Assembly: GCF_012932375.1 (NCBI RefSeq)
Contig: NZ_JAAIIG010000002.1
Coordinates: 248,001 to 312,000, forward strand
Length of the DNA stretch: 64,000 nt
Origin: Bifidobacterium olomucense
GTDB taxonomy: Bacteria; Actinomycetota; Actinomycetes; Actinomycetales; Bifidobacteriaceae
Direction of reading: 5' to 3'
This document shows, piece by piece, positions 8,652 through 19,237 of the stretch. A program made the translations under genes and the position numbers. Below the pieces are notes generated by a model that saw only the letters and a program-made list of their open reading frames with translations, had not been told where the DNA came from and searched no databases. Within the stretch, counting starts at the first letter, position 1. Each line of letters opens with the position of its first letter.

Positions 8652-10757
8652 TCACTGAACTTGGAGGCGGAACTGCTTCCAAATATCGCTCAGTTTCTGA
8701 CCGTTGGCGGCACGTTTCCACACGTCCAGCCCACCTCCGCGACGCCCGCCGGCCGCGGCACGAGCCGCGGCAGTGGGTGTGGGATATTCGGAACCATCAT
8801 CCAACCGCAGACGACCGTTCTCGGTAACGGTGGCATACCAGCGTTCGCCCTTGCGCGGACGATCCCATACCAGGCGTTCGCCCGGAGTCAACAGACCAGC
8901 TTGAATCACTTGACGAATGGATACGCGTCTGGAACCGCGCGAAGATTTGACCGCTCCCCGGTTCAGCTCTTCAAGCGGCCGTGCGATCAGATCCTTGTTG
9001 TTCGCATCGTAACGAATGCCCCAATATTCCACGATGAGACGGATGGTTTCCTCCTGCCGGCGCTCCAGCATGGTGGGCGTGCAGTCGTTAGACCCTTCTA
9101 ATTCCTTAGTGAGTGGGAAACGTTGGGAGTCGGCTCGTAGCAGCATGCGGTCGCGACGTGGCATGTATTCGCCGAGTTTGTCCAGCTGGTCGCCGGGACC
9201 TTGGACCAGTGCCATATTGCCAAGTCGGTACATCCAGAAATCATGGCTGTCCTGTGTCCAATCTGCGAACGAAGCGGCATGCTCGATGTTCAACGGCATG
9301 ATCGGAAGCGCGCTGAACCGGCGCGGCCGAGGTAACGGGGCTCCGGCAAGCTGCTCATTGGCTCGGATGAGCAGCAGGCGAATGAGATCGTCATCGCCTT
9401 GCATCTCGCCATGGAGTCTGACCAACGCGCCTTCGCGGTCGGCGTCGCCTACGCGCAATCCGTTGATGCGTTCAACCAGATGGCCTTTATCCAGATCACG
9501 TATGGCGGCATTCGCGAAGCCGCGACGTTCCAACGTCCCGGTACGGTTCAGCGTACGAATGCCGGTTACCTGTTCCAATGCCTTGAGAATATCCAGCAGA
9601 CGTTGTCCATCATGTGCACCGAGCGCTTCCAGCGTCGAAGTACGGCGGGCGGCGCGAGCTCCACGCTGCACGAATGGCGAAACATCCGGATCGCCGAGTT
9701 CGCGATACGAATGGACCAGCGCCCACATGGCCACGGGCTTCCACTCGTGAATGTGATAATCGTTCAATGCTTCCAGCCGGTGCCGCACCTCGGGAGGCAG
9801 AATGGTTTCGCCGGGATGGTCGATGATGCGCCACGCCATGGCATACGGGGCCAGCACGTCATTGATGAATGAGCCGACGGTACCGGAATTGAGATACGGC
9901 TGCAGCACTTCAGCCAGAAAATCCTCGATCAGCTTGTCCGTGGCCGGCAGATGGGTAAGGATCAGATGCAGATATGAGAAGAACTCTTCAATAGTCTGCG
10001 GATCATCGCCGATCGGGTCCACGATATCGTCCCAACGGGCTGCATAAGCATCAAGTTCCGCAGCAGCAAGACCGGATGTGGCGCGCGCCTTGAACACGTC
10101 CGATGGCGTCAACGGCAGGCCTCGCATGTTCATCACATCGAAAATGCGATGCGCGCCATCCAAATCATCCGTAGTGACGATGACAAGTGTGACCTCGTTC
10201 ACCAAATATTGGGCGAAACGTTGGCGCTCCAGCGTGCTCCAGTTGGAGATCTCATCGTAGGTTTTCTTGACGTTGCGCACAATGTTGCGCTGGGCGGCCG
10301 TAGCCAGATCGGCGTCGTTCATGTCGAACACCGATTCAAGATTGTCTTCCTGCACATGTTCGCGGAAAAACGCAGCGTCACGTTCACGCAAGGTGAGGCG
10401 AGGCTCGTTGACAATGCCACGCAGTTTGTCGCCCGGTTCGACCAGCAACGCATCGAGTTGGCGCATCAGATCCGGATCCTGCTCCAGATCACGCAGCACG
10501 GCGATGATAATGGACAGGGAGACCAGTCGCTGCTGGCCGTCGATGACCAGAAAACGGCTTTCCTCCTCGCGCACCAAAATCAGCGAACCCAAGAAATACG
10601 GCGCGCCGGGCGCCACCGAGGCATCTTTGAGATCGCCCACCAGCTGCAGGATATTCTCAGGCTTCCAGATATACGCCCGTTGGAAAGACGGGATGATGAA
10701 CCGGAAATCGGGGGTGAACACCTTCCCCAACGGCAGTTCGTTCGCTTTGATCGTCAT
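8652..10757 (-). CDS. DUF262 protein with degenerate DUF1524 (HNH-like) region and C-terminal DUF4357-like domain
   Basis: A 701-residue protein of the GmrSD/BrxU-like family. The N-terminal DUF262 NTPase-like domain has FIIPSFQRAYIW (about 21-31), FLVIDGQQRLVSLS with DGQQR at 73-77, and IFDVMNMRGLPLTPSDVFKA. The middle is helical. The DUF1524 region is recognisable from its later blocks (FWMYRLGNMALV and TPTMLERRQEETIRLIVEYW), but where active members have H-I-x-P this protein reads LPIMP, so the catalytic histidine appears lost. The C-terminal 80 residues (WYATVTENGRLRLDDGSEYP, then TAAARAAAGG and LDVWK) resemble DUF4357. AAGGGG upstream fixes the start at 10757. No partner restriction gene is adjacent. 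Possibly an inactive or regulatory defence relative. Confidence 0.82.
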   Translation of the reverse strand: MTIKANELPLGKVFTPDFRFIIPSFQRAYIWKPENILQLVGDLKDASVAPGAPYFLGSLILVREEESRFLVIDGQQRLVSLSIIIAVLRDLEQDPDLMRQLDALLVEPGDKLRGIVNEPRLTLRERDAAFFREHVQEDNLESVFDMNDADLATAAQRNIVRNVKKTYDEISNWSTLERQRFAQYLVNEVTLVIVTTDDLDGAHRIFDVMNMRGLPLTPSDVFKARATSGLAAAELDAYAARWDDIVDPIGDDPQTIEEFFSYLHLILTHLPATDKLIEDFLAEVLQPYLNSGTVGSFINDVLAPYAMAWRIIDHPGETILPPEVRHRLEALNDYHIHEWKPVAMWALVHSYRELGDPDVSPFVQRGARAARRTSTLEALGAHDGQRLLDILKALEQVTGIRTLNRTGTLERRGFANAAIRDLDKGHLVERINGLRVGDADREGALVRLHGEMQGDDDLIRLLLIRANEQLAGAPLPRPRRFSALPIMPLNIEHAASFADWTQDSHDFWMYRLGNMALVQGPGDQLDKLGEYMPRRDRMLLRADSQRFPLTKELEGSNDCTPTMLERRQEETIRLIVEYWGIRYDANNKDLIARPLEELNRGAVKSSRGSRRVSIRQVIQAGLLTPGERLVWDRPRKGERWYATVTENGRLRLDDGSEYPTPTAAARAAAGGRRGGGLDVWKRAANGQKLSDIWKQFRLQVQ

Positions 10758-10911
10758 GGTTGTTCGCCCCTTCATCGCCGGTATCTCACCTTGATCATCC
10801 GTTGTTACCGACTCTTCCAGCCTACCAGCGTTCCGTCTCGCCAGCCGATCAATTCGGTCGATGGGGAGCGCCAATCGACGATAAGTAACGACATCAGGCA
10901 TAATGAGGTTC

Positions 10912-11562
10912 ATGAGTGAATCCGTGACTATACGTCCGCTGCATCGTGACGACTATCCGACTCTGATTGATCTCGTACGCCGCGCCTGGTATGACGACTT
11001 CGACGAACGTACCGGTTTCATCGCGGCACAAGTCGATTGGGAGAACTGTCTGGCGCGCGCCACCAATGCGTATACCGCCGTCAAAGACGGCAAACCCGTG
11101 GCGTTGATTCTTGGCAGAATCGACGCTCGCGATATGCGCGGCATCTGGAACCGGCATAAGAGCCGGTACGTGCATGGACTGATGCGTCTGTTGGGCATGC
11201 GCGAAGGCCTACGTGCCGTACATGAGATCGTTGGCATTCTCGCCATCGACCATACGCTGCTCTCCCGCGCGAAGCGATCCGGCCATGACTATGCCGGTGA
11301 AGTGGTGTTGTTCGTGCTGGATCCCGAAGCCCGCGGCTATGGTCTCGGCAAGCGCATGTTCCGCACGATGATGGACGATTTCCGTAAATCCGGACTGCGC
11401 AATTTCTTCCTGTTCACCGACACCACCTGCAATGTCGGCTTCTACGAGCACGCCGGACTGTCCCAAGTGGAATCCATTACCATTTCGACGTCAAAGCATC
11501 ATCGCGAATCCATGTCCTTCTACCTGTATGAAGGCGAGGTTCCTGAAGCTTCAAATCGCTGA
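10912..11562 (+). CDS. GNAT-family N-acetyltransferase
   Basis: A 216-residue acetyl-CoA-dependent acyltransferase. Beta-1 is ESVTIRPLHRDDYPTLIDLV. The acetyl-CoA pyrophosphate-binding motif is LDPEARGYGLGKRMF (R/Q-x-x-G-x-G/A form), and the C-terminal motif B is FLFTDTTCNVGFYEHAGL. An insertion between beta-3 and motif A (HKSRYVHGLMRLLGMREGLR) makes it a little longer than the usual 150-180 residues. The start is at 10912, with AGG five bases upstream; 10903 is possible. It is divergent from the DUF262 gene and converges on aconitase. Substrate unknown. Confidence 0.87.
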   Translation: MSESVTIRPLHRDDYPTLIDLVRRAWYDDFDERTGFIAAQVDWENCLARATNAYTAVKDGKPVALILGRIDARDMRGIWNRHKSRYVHGLMRLLGMREGLRAVHEIVGILAIDHTLLSRAKRSGHDYAGEVVLFVLDPEARGYGLGKRMFRTMMDDFRKSGLRNFFLFTDTTCNVGFYEHAGLSQVESITISTSKHHRESMSFYLYEGEVPEASNR

Positions 11563-11606
11563 AGCATACGTGGCGCAACTCAGATGTAGTATCAATGCAC
11601 ACAAGT

Positions 11607-11638
11607 GAGGCCGGCACCTGACGAAAGGTACCGGCCTC
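11607..11638. terminator. Hairpin between acetyltransferase and aconitase genes (convergent)
   Basis: GAGGCCGG (11607-11614) pairs with CCGGCCTC (11631-11638), extended by ACCT/AGGT across one mismatch. It lies 45 bases after the acetyltransferase stop and about 60 before the end of the convergent acn, so it probably serves both. There is no strong U-tract. Confidence 0.55.
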
Positions 11639-11696
11639 GCTTGGCTCTCACGGCTTAATGCGGAGAGCAGTCCGCCCTATGGTGCATAGAACGCCG

Positions 11697-14396
11697 CTAC
11701 TTCATGAGATTGCGCAGCACGTACTGAAGGATGCCGCCATTGCGGTAATAGTCGGCCTCGCCAGGCGTATCGATGCGCACCACCGCATCGAATTCGGTCT
11801 TGGAACCGTCCGCATGGGTGGCGGTGACATGCACCGTCTTCGGGGTCACGCCGTTGTTAAGCGCTTCCACGCCCGCAATGTCATAGGTTTCGGTGCCGTC
11901 AAGTCCCAGCGACGTGTAGGACTCGCCTGCAGGGAACTGCAACGGCAGCACGCCCATACCGATGAGGTTGGAACGGTGGATACGTTCGAAGCTTTCGGTG
12001 ATCACTGCCTTGACGCCGAGCATCAACGTGCCTTTGGCGGCCCAATCGCGTGAGGAGCCAGTGCCGTATTCCTTGCCGGCCAGCACCACGAGCGGCGTGC
12101 CCGCGGCCTTGTAATTCAGCGAAGCATCGAAAATCGTGGACGGCTTGCCGGTGGTGAAATCATAGGTGAAACCACCGGGCGTCACCTCCTCGCCCACGGA
12201 GGCGAGCAGCTGGTTGCGCAGACGAATGTTGCCGAACGTGCCGCGCACCATGACCTCATGGTTGCCTCGGCGCGAACCGTAGGAGTTGAGGTTCTTCGGT
12301 TCCACGCCACGTTCGGTCAGGTATTTGCCTGCCGGGCTGGATGCCTTGAATGCGCCTGCCGGGGAGATGTGGTCGGTGGTTACCGAATCGCCCAGCAATG
12401 CCAGCACACGGGCACCGTGGATGTCCGCAACCGGCTCCGGCGTAGCCTTCATACCGTCGAAGAACGTCTGCTTGCGTACATAGGTGGACTTCGGATCCCA
12501 CTGGAAAAGTTCGCCTTCGGGTACGTCAAGTCCCTTCCAACGACGATCGCCTTCGAATACCGAGGCATAGTCCTTGAGGAACATCTCACGGTTGACCGTC
12601 CCGTCCACCGCGGCGGCGACCTCGCTGTTGGTGGGCCAAATGTCCTTCAGATATACGTCGTTGCCATCCGGGTCCTGACCCAGCGGCTGGGTTTCGAAAT
12701 CGAAATCCATCGTGCCGGCGAGCGCGTAGGCGATGACCAGCGGCGGAGCGGCCAGATAGTTCATCTTGACGTCCGGTGAGATACGCCCCTCGAAGTTGCG
12801 GTTGCCGGAGAGCACGGCGGTGACGGTCAGATCATTGTCGTTGATGGCCTTGGAGATTTCGGGCAGCAGCGGACCGGAGTTGCCGATGCAGGTGGCGCAT
12901 CCGAAGCCGACGAGCTGATAGCCGAGCGCGTCCAAATCGTCCTGCAGACCAGCCGCCTTGAGATAGTCGGCAACCACCTGAGAGCCCGGTGCCAGCGATG
13001 TCTTGACCCATGGCTTCGGTTTCAGACCACGCGCATGAGCGTTGCGGGCGATCAGACCGGCGGCGATCATGACGGACGGGTTGGACGTGTTGGTGCAGGA
13101 GGTGATCGAGGCGATGGCCACATCACCGTTGGTCAGGTCGAAGTCGCCGCGGAAATCGGTGGAGACGGCGACCGGTTCCTTGACGGTCTTCTCCGTCTCG
13201 TATGCGGGCAACGTGTCCTCGAACGTCTTCTTGGATTCGGACAGGACGATACGGTCCTGCGGACGCTTCGGGCCGGCGATGGACGGCACCACGGTACCCA
13301 AGTCAAGTTCCATATATTCGGAGTATTCGGGCTCCACGTAATCCGGGTCCTTGGCGTCTCCCCACAGCTTGTTGGCCTTGGCGTATGCTTCGACGAGCGC
13401 GACCTGTTCCTCGGAACGGCCGGTCAGACGCAGGTAGTCGAGCGTGACGTCATCGATCGGGAAGATGCCGCAGGTTGAGCCGAATTCGGGGCTCATGTTG
13501 CCGATGGTGGCGCGGTTGGCGAGCGGCACGGAAGCGATGCCCTCACCGTAGAACTCCACGAACTTGCCGACCACGCCATGCTTGCGCAGCATGTCGGTGA
13601 TAGTCAACACCACGTCGGTGGCGGTGACGCCTTCGGGAATGGAACCGGTGAGCTTGAAGCCGACAACGCGCGGCACGAGCATGGAGATCGGCTGTCCGAG
13701 CATAGCCGCCTCGGCTTCGATGCCGCCGACGCCCCAGCCCAGCACGCCAAGGCCGTTTTCGGTGGTGGTGTGCGAGTCGGTGCCGACGCAGGAGTCGAGG
13801 TAGGCGAGCTGGCGGCCGCGCTCCCCCGCTCGGGTCATAATGACCTTGGCCAGATACTCGATATTGACCTGATGGATGATGCCGGTTCCCGGCGGCACCA
13901 CGCGGAAGTTCTTGAACGCCTGCTGACCCCAGCGCAGGAACTGGTAACGTTCTCCGTTGCGCTGGTATTCGATGTCCATGTTCTGCTGAACGGCGTCGGC
14001 GATGCCGTACTTGTCGATCTGCACGGAGTGGTCGATGACCATATCCGACTGCACCTGCGGGTTGATGACCTCAGGGTCTCCGCCAAGGTCCTTGACCGCG
14101 TCGCGCATCGTGGCGAGATCCACGATGCAAGGCACGCCGGTGAAGTCCTGCATCACCACACGTGAAGGGGTGAACTGAATTTCATGACTCGGTTCGGCGG
14201 CCGGATCCCAGTTCAGTAACGTGCGCACATGCTCATCAGTGATATTGGCACCATCGATGTTGCGCACCAGACTCTCGACAAGCACCTTCAGCGAATAAGG
14301 CAGGTGGTCGATGCCGTCGAGATTGGCGATATTGTAATAGTCGAAGTCCTTACCGGCCACCGCAAGGGTGGTCAGCTGGTCGTCACGCAGGGACAT
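11697..14396 (-). CDS. acnA: Aconitate hydratase A
   Basis: An 899-residue 4Fe-4S enzyme that isomerises citrate and isocitrate. Bifidobacteria have an incomplete TCA cycle, so it presumably supplies 2-oxoglutarate for glutamate synthesis. Landmarks: [20 protein letters not shown], the substrate motifs [13 protein letters not shown] and [20 protein letters not shown], and the cluster ligands in [11 protein letters not shown] and [12 protein letters not shown]. The C-terminal swivel domain has [42 protein letters not shown] and [16 protein letters not shown]. Full length for the AcnA/IRP1 class. GGAGGAAGC directly upstream fixes the start. It stands alone, 201 bases from the P-type ATPase gene. 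Confidence 0.97.
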   Translation of the reverse strand: MSLRDDQLTTLAVAGKDFDYYNIANLDGIDHLPYSLKVLVESLVRNIDGANITDEHVRTLLNWDPAAEPSHEIQFTPSRVVMQDFTGVPCIVDLATMRDAVKDLGGDPEVINPQVQSDMVIDHSVQIDKYGIADAVQQNMDIEYQRNGERYQFLRWGQQAFKNFRVVPPGTGIIHQVNIEYLAKVIMTRAGERGRQLAYLDSCVGTDSHTTTENGLGVLGWGVGGIEAEAAMLGQPISMLVPRVVGFKLTGSIPEGVTATDVVLTITDMLRKHGVVGKFVEFYGEGIASVPLANRATIGNMSPEFGSTCGIFPIDDVTLDYLRLTGRSEEQVALVEAYAKANKLWGDAKDPDYVEPEYSEYMELDLGTVVPSIAGPKRPQDRIVLSESKKTFEDTLPAYETEKTVKEPVAVSTDFRGDFDLTNGDVAIASITSCTNTSNPSVMIAAGLIARNAHARGLKPKPWVKTSLAPGSQVVADYLKAAGLQDDLDALGYQLVGFGCATCIGNSGPLLPEISKAINDNDLTVTAVLSGNRNFEGRISPDVKMNYLAAPPLVIAYALAGTMDFDFETQPLGQDPDGNDVYLKDIWPTNSEVAAAVDGTVNREMFLKDYASVFEGDRRWKGLDVPEGELFQWDPKSTYVRKQTFFDGMKATPEPVADIHGARVLALLGDSVTTDHISPAGAFKASSPAGKYLTERGVEPKNLNSYGSRRGNHEVMVRGTFGNIRLRNQLLASVGEEVTPGGFTYDFTTGKPSTIFDASLNYKAAGTPLVVLAGKEYGTGSSRDWAAKGTLMLGVKAVITESFERIHRSNLIGMGVLPLQFPAGESYTSLGLDGTETYDIAGVEALNNGVTPKTVHVTATHADGSKTEFDAVVRIDTPGEADYYRNGGILQYVLRNLMK

Positions 14397-14597
14397 GCTT
14401 CCTCCGAATCATGAAATCATCCGATGATGACGCTGATTATCCGCTTCACATGGTACGAGTACGTTACTTTTCCTCTGGCGTGTCGGCTTGAAGTATGAGA
14501 CAATACGCCGCTTTTTGGTCGATGCCACAAATACTGACACGGCTGTGGCCACAACACAACATCGTTCGACAATGTCTCCTATGTCTTTGATCGGCAC

Positions 14598-17159
14598 CTA
14601 TATGTTGAAGCCCCGTCGGCGCAGCAGTCGGGCGACCATATGCCCGATCAGCGGCACCAGCCACAGGCACAGCGCGAAGATCGCGGCGGAAATCACCAAG
14701 GCAATAACGGTGGCGAGCAATGTGGTGCCGGTGGGACGGACTAGCGCAAAGAAATCCGCAACAAACGGAATGCACAGGCCGATGACTCCGGCGGCCGCGA
14801 AACATGCCACCAATCCCCCACGCCAGCTATTGAGCGGACGCGCCACGCAGGCCAGTACGAACACGCCCATCACGAACAATATGATGGCGTTGGTGGCACG
14901 CATGGCCCCCAAATCAGCATCATCGGTCAAATTCCAGTCCATTATGCCGGGCAGGAGCCAGGAGGCCGCCAATACCGAGCTGGCTGTGGCCACGCCCCCG
15001 GGCAAGGCGAATTTCACCACACGTTTCAGGAATCCGGGAATGTAGCGTCGAGTATTCGGCGCGAGCGCCAGAACAAACGCCGGCATGCCGATGGTCAGCG
15101 CTCCGATATAGGTGATGTGCCGTGGCAGGTACGGATACGGTATCTGCGTAAGCACCACACCAAGCGAGATCAATGCCGAATAGACGGTTTTCACCAAGAA
15201 CAGGCTGGCTACTCGCTCCATATTGGCCATGACCTGACGTCCCCGGGCCACCACGTCGGGCAGATGGGAGAATTTCGAATCGACAAGCACCACCTGTGCT
15301 ACTGATTTGGTGGCGGATGCGGCGTTGCCCATCGCGATGCCCAGATCAGCCTCTTTTAAGGCGAGGGCATCGTTGACACCGTCTCCGGTCATCGCCACCA
15401 CATGGCCGCTTGCGTGCAGAGCTTCAACGATAAGCTTCTTCTGATCCGGCAGCACGCGGCCGAGCACATCCACATCTTCGAGCACGCGAGCGAGTTCGTT
15501 CACATCGTCGGGCAGCTCGCGCGCATCCATCGCAACCGGAGCATGATCGCCAGTCAATCGAACCTTGCGGGCGATGGCACCGACCGTAATGGGATTATCA
15601 CCGGAGATGACCCGACAACGCACACCCTGTTCACGGAACCATGCAAGCGTGGCCTCGGCATCATCGCGGATGCGTTCACCGCACAGCACCAGGGAGACAG
15701 GCTCGGCATGCGGGTCGATCACCGTGACTTCGTTCTGCGCCGGTGCCGCATCGTCCACATACCGATGCGCCAGCAGCAGCACGCGGCTGCCGTCCGCAGC
15801 ATAGGTATTGGCCTGATCCAGCACATCCGATCGATCATGGTCAAGCGCGGCAAGCAGCACCTCCGGTGCCCCCATGAACCATATGCCGTCGGTTTTGATC
15901 ACGGCGCTCCACTTACGGGCGGAAGAGAACGGCACCCTTGCCTGCACGGCACCGGCCGAGAATCCCTGTTCGGCGAGTCCGGCAAGCACTGCTTTGCCGG
16001 TGGCGTTAGGCTGCTCCTCATCGCAGCAGTCGTACAGGGCCTGAGCAACATCCTGAGCGGAAATCGCACCGGACGGCTTCCCGGACGGCAACTGCCGACC
16101 GGTCGATGATTGACCGGATATCGGTACGATGCGATCGAACGCGATGCCTCCGTCGGTAATGGTGCCGGTCTTGTCCAGATTCAGCGCGTCCACGCGTGCC
16201 AGCGTCTCCACGGATTCCAGTTCCTGCACAAGCGTGTTATGGCGGGCGAGTCGCATCGCGGCCACTGCAAAATTCAATGAGGTGAGCAGCACCAATCCTT
16301 CGGGGATCATGCCCACCACACCGGCCACGGCGGAAACCACGGCGCTGCGCCATTGACCGCCGGCAAGCGCCACATGCCATCCGCCCACAGCGTGAATCTG
16401 GGACAGCGTGAGCAACACGCATAGCGGCACCACCAGGAAAGTCATGAATTTGAGAATCGTGTTGATGCCACGATTCAGATCGGACACGGTTTTCTTATAG
16501 ACCTTGGCCTGTGCGGTCAATGTCGCGGCATAGGAATGAGCGCCCACCGCATTCACTCGAATCAGCGCCATGCCGGAAACCGCCGTGGCACCGGAATATA
16601 TCTGTTCGCCCTCGCGATGTCGAACGGTGCGCGATTCCCCGGTCAGCATCGACTCGTCAAGCTCCAGACCCCATGTCGTGACCACTACGCCGTCTGCCGG
16701 CACTTGTTCGCCCGATCGCACCCACAGCAGATCATCCATGACGATGCCGTTATGCGGCACGGCTTGATTACGTCCATCTCGGCGCACAAGATAATCCGAG
16801 GCCACGAGAATGGAAAGACGGTCGAGCGTTCGCTTGGCTTTCAGCTCGGTGATGATGCCGATGCCGGTGTTGATGATGATGACGAAGCCGAATACGGAAT
16901 CCTTCCATGATCCGGTGAGCAGCACCAATACCATTGCAGCGAGAATGATGCCATTGAACAGGGTGAACACGTTGGCACGCACGATATCCGCGAAGGACCG
17001 TGAAGTGGCGTCTTTGACCGCGTTCGTCTGTCCGTTTTCGATACGGCTCAGCACCTCTTCGCTGCGTAATCCAGGCTCATCGACCTTAGGCATGGACGGA
17101 ATTGGCATCGAGGCGGGGCAAGCCGAATCGTCGATCGCTGATGATGCTGGTGCGTTCAT
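14598..17159 (-). CDS. Cation-transporting P-type ATPase (CtpE-like)
   Basis: An 853-residue integral-membrane pump. Landmarks in order: actuator-domain SMLTGESRTV; the M4 motif PEGL in GMIPEGLVLLTSLNFAVAAM; phosphorylation site ALNLDKTGTITDGG; hinge VVAMTGDGVNDALALKEADL; C-terminal helices from VKTVYSALISLGVVLTQIPY onward. PEGL and the flanking sequence match actinobacterial CtpE, a calcium-uptake ATPase needed for cell-envelope stability in mycobacteria, so calcium is the best guess; no heavy-metal-binding domain is present. A longer N-terminal reading (to 17279) overlaps the lipoprotein gene; ATG 17159 is preferred although its RBS is weak. It lies 76 bases downstream of the lipoprotein, probably in one operon. 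Confidence 0.88.
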   Translation of the reverse strand: MNAPASSAIDDSACPASMPIPSMPKVDEPGLRSEEVLSRIENGQTNAVKDATSRSFADIVRANVFTLFNGIILAAMVLVLLTGSWKDSVFGFVIIINTGIGIITELKAKRTLDRLSILVASDYLVRRDGRNQAVPHNGIVMDDLLWVRSGEQVPADGVVVTTWGLELDESMLTGESRTVRHREGEQIYSGATAVSGMALIRVNAVGAHSYAATLTAQAKVYKKTVSDLNRGINTILKFMTFLVVPLCVLLTLSQIHAVGGWHVALAGGQWRSAVVSAVAGVVGMIPEGLVLLTSLNFAVAAMRLARHNTLVQELESVETLARVDALNLDKTGTITDGGIAFDRIVPISGQSSTGRQLPSGKPSGAISAQDVAQALYDCCDEEQPNATGKAVLAGLAEQGFSAGAVQARVPFSSARKWSAVIKTDGIWFMGAPEVLLAALDHDRSDVLDQANTYAADGSRVLLLAHRYVDDAAPAQNEVTVIDPHAEPVSLVLCGERIRDDAEATLAWFREQGVRCRVISGDNPITVGAIARKVRLTGDHAPVAMDARELPDDVNELARVLEDVDVLGRVLPDQKKLIVEALHASGHVVAMTGDGVNDALALKEADLGIAMGNAASATKSVAQVVLVDSKFSHLPDVVARGRQVMANMERVASLFLVKTVYSALISLGVVLTQIPYPYLPRHITYIGALTIGMPAFVLALAPNTRRYIPGFLKRVVKFALPGGVATASSVLAASWLLPGIMDWNLTDDADLGAMRATNAIILFVMGVFVLACVARPLNSWRGGLVACFAAAGVIGLCIPFVADFFALVRPTGTTLLATVIALVISAAIFALCLWLVPLIGHMVARLLRRRGFNI

Positions 17160-17235
17160 GGTTCTCAGACTACCGCGCCCGACGCCGTATGTATGCTCGA
17201 CGTGAGGAATGGCTGTCCGAAACCTTACGACTTCC

Positions 17236-17850
17236 TCACAGGGTGGTGACGGCGATCGTTCGTCCGTGCGGATCGTCACGGATGATGGTCATGATGGCAT
17301 CGGCCAACGGTGTGGCGGAAGCGTCACGATCGTTGATGGCGAAGGTGGCCGCATACAGCAGCTCGTCATCAGGCGCGGATACGGGATTGAGCAATATTAC
17401 GGGAATGCCGGCGTTACGTGGGGAAGCCAAGATATCCTGCCAGCTTTGTTGATTGGTCGTCGTTACGTTCATGCCACTGATGATCACCAGTTTGACCGCA
17501 CGGTCCGTGAAATCATTGACGGCATTCTGCGCGGTGGCGGTGGCGGCCGCCTCGGCATCTGCGGATGCGGCATCGTTATCGGAAGCTGCCGGTTCGGCGT
17601 CAAGCGCCGCATACGCCACTTCAAGTCCATCGTCAGCGATGGCGTCAATGGCCATGCGGTCCATGTCGGTATCCGTAGAGCCGACGAATCCCACGGTGAC
17701 GTCCGTAGGATGGACCAGATCGTGGGCGACAGCGGGCTTATGCTCCTGCGTGTCTCCGACAGCTTTGCCCACCGGCGTGCATGCCGTCAGGGACAGTACC
17801 GCAGCCGTGCAGGCCAGCATAGCCATAATCCGTCGTCTCATAGAGTGCAT
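17236..17850 (-). CDS. Lipoprotein, periplasmic-binding-protein-like
   Basis: About 204 residues with a lipoprotein signal: basic MRRR, a hydrophobic stretch, and lipobox LSLTAC. The mature part starts TPVGKAVGD. It contains short alternating strand/helix blocks (DVTVGFVGSTDTDMDRMAID, VKLVIISGMNVTTTNQQSW, GIPVILLNPVSAPDDEL) like one lobe of a sugar-type periplasmic binding protein or LacI effector domain, but it is too short for a complete two-lobe protein. An Ala/Asp-rich insertion interrupts the fold. The start is uncertain (17877, 17850 or 17841). It is immediately upstream of the CtpE-like ATPase. Function unknown. Confidence 0.68.
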   Translation of the reverse strand: MHSMRRRIMAMLACTAAVLSLTACTPVGKAVGDTQEHKPAVAHDLVHPTDVTVGFVGSTDTDMDRMAIDAIADDGLEVAYAALDAEPAASDNDAASADAEAAATATAQNAVNDFTDRAVKLVIISGMNVTTTNQQSWQDILASPRNAGIPVILLNPVSAPDDELLYAATFAINDRDASATPLADAIMTIIRDDPHGRTIAVTTL

Positions 17851-17948
17851 GATAACGAAAACCCAGCCTATCCGCATGCGTGCGGCTCACCCGCCAACCG
17901 CCGATCACATACAATTCGGCGGCAACGGCAGGCGAGCCAACGGAACAA

Positions 17949-19214
17949 TCAACGAGTGAACACCGCCACCGTCTCGACGTGGTGGGTCATCGGGTAGATA
18001 TCGAATGCACGTATGGACGACAGCCGGTAGCCTTCCGCGATCAGGGTGGCGGTGTCACGCGCCAGACTGGTCGGGTCACAGGCGATGTACACCACAACGG
18101 CGGCACCGGAAGCGGCGATCTGACGGCAGACCTTGGCTCTCGCACCAGCACGCGGCGGGTCCAAGACCACGACGTTCGGTTTGGCCAGATGCGCCGGCAG
18201 ACGGTCCAACGTGCGTGACACATCCCCTGTGCGTGCATCCACATCGTTCAGATTCATGGCACGCAAATTGCGTTGGGCGTTCTTCACCGCAATAGGCGCA
18301 CCTTCGACGCTGAGCATGCGGGTGCGTTCCCCGGTCATCGTAGCCAACGGCAGCGTGAACAGACCCGAGCCGGAATACAGATCCCAGATCACCGGTGCGG
18401 TAAGCCCCTGCAACTGGTTGTTGACCTGATCGATCACATAGGTTCCCAGCGCTATCGGGGCTTGACGATGCACCTGCCAGAAACCGTTGGCGTCCACGCG
18501 GTAGGTGAAGGTCCGTCCGTTGATGGTCACTTGCTCGGTCAACAACTGAGAGCCGGCACGCAACTCACCGTCAACCAGCACAGCGTAGTTGTCATTGCCC
18601 TCAGCATCAGAAGCCACATCACGAGGCTCGGGCACCGACAGACGAATCTGCGAACCGGGCTCGAATCCACCATCCCAGACATGCTCCCGCTGAGCGACGT
18701 CCAGCAATGCGTGCGTGGCCAGCGGCATCGTATCGATGGCCACACGGTTATGCGTGCCTCGGCGGCGCATGGAGGGCAGACCGTTTTCGTCGGCGATCAT
18801 TTCAATGCGAGTACGCCAATTGAGTCCGCCGAAATCCTCGTCCTTCGGCATTCGCTCGATGGGTACGGCGATTTCGACATGCCCCAAACGGCTCATCTGT
18901 TCGGAAACGGTGATGGCTTTCCACCTGAGCTGGCCCGCAAGAGAGACATGCACCAGATCGGCACCACCGACTCCCCCGCCCATGGCCAATGGGCCGGCAA
19001 GAGGCCATGCCGGGGTCACGCGATCCTCGGACGGTTCGATGACGTCGATTACCTCGCCGGTCCAGAAGCGATCGTCGCGATCGTGCGGCTCATCAAGCTC
19101 AATGCGCACCAATTCTCCGGGCAGCGCGAAACGCACGAATACCACACGGCCATCGATATGGGCCACGCATCGGCCCTGATCGGCGTATCGTTCGATACGA
19201 ACCTCAGCTTGCAT
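17949..19214 (-). CDS. Class I SAM-dependent RNA uridine-C5 methyltransferase (TrmA/RlmD family)
   Basis: A 421-residue enzyme that methylates C5 of a uridine in tRNA or rRNA. An N-terminal TRAM/OB domain (QAEVRIERYADQGRCVAHID) precedes a central domain and a Rossmann methyltransferase domain: IWDLYSGSGLFTLPLA, VVLDPPRAGARAKV, and the catalytic Cys in VYIACDPTSLARDTATLIAE. The region that carries 4Fe-4S cysteines in E. coli RlmD reads GGGVGGADLVHVSLAGQL, so no cluster is expected. GGAAAGGAAGAC precedes the ATG. It follows the DUF3159 and DUF3710 genes in the same direction, an arrangement conserved in actinobacteria. Confidence 0.92.
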   Translation of the reverse strand: MQAEVRIERYADQGRCVAHIDGRVVFVRFALPGELVRIELDEPHDRDDRFWTGEVIDVIEPSEDRVTPAWPLAGPLAMGGGVGGADLVHVSLAGQLRWKAITVSEQMSRLGHVEIAVPIERMPKDEDFGGLNWRTRIEMIADENGLPSMRRRGTHNRVAIDTMPLATHALLDVAQREHVWDGGFEPGSQIRLSVPEPRDVASDAEGNDNYAVLVDGELRAGSQLLTEQVTINGRTFTYRVDANGFWQVHRQAPIALGTYVIDQVNNQLQGLTAPVIWDLYSGSGLFTLPLATMTGERTRMLSVEGAPIAVKNAQRNLRAMNLNDVDARTGDVSRTLDRLPAHLAKPNVVVLDPPRAGARAKVCRQIAASGAAVVVYIACDPTSLARDTATLIAEGYRLSSIRAFDIYPMTHHVETVAVFTR

Positions 19215-19237
19215 GTCTTCCTTTCCTACTGTTGTGC

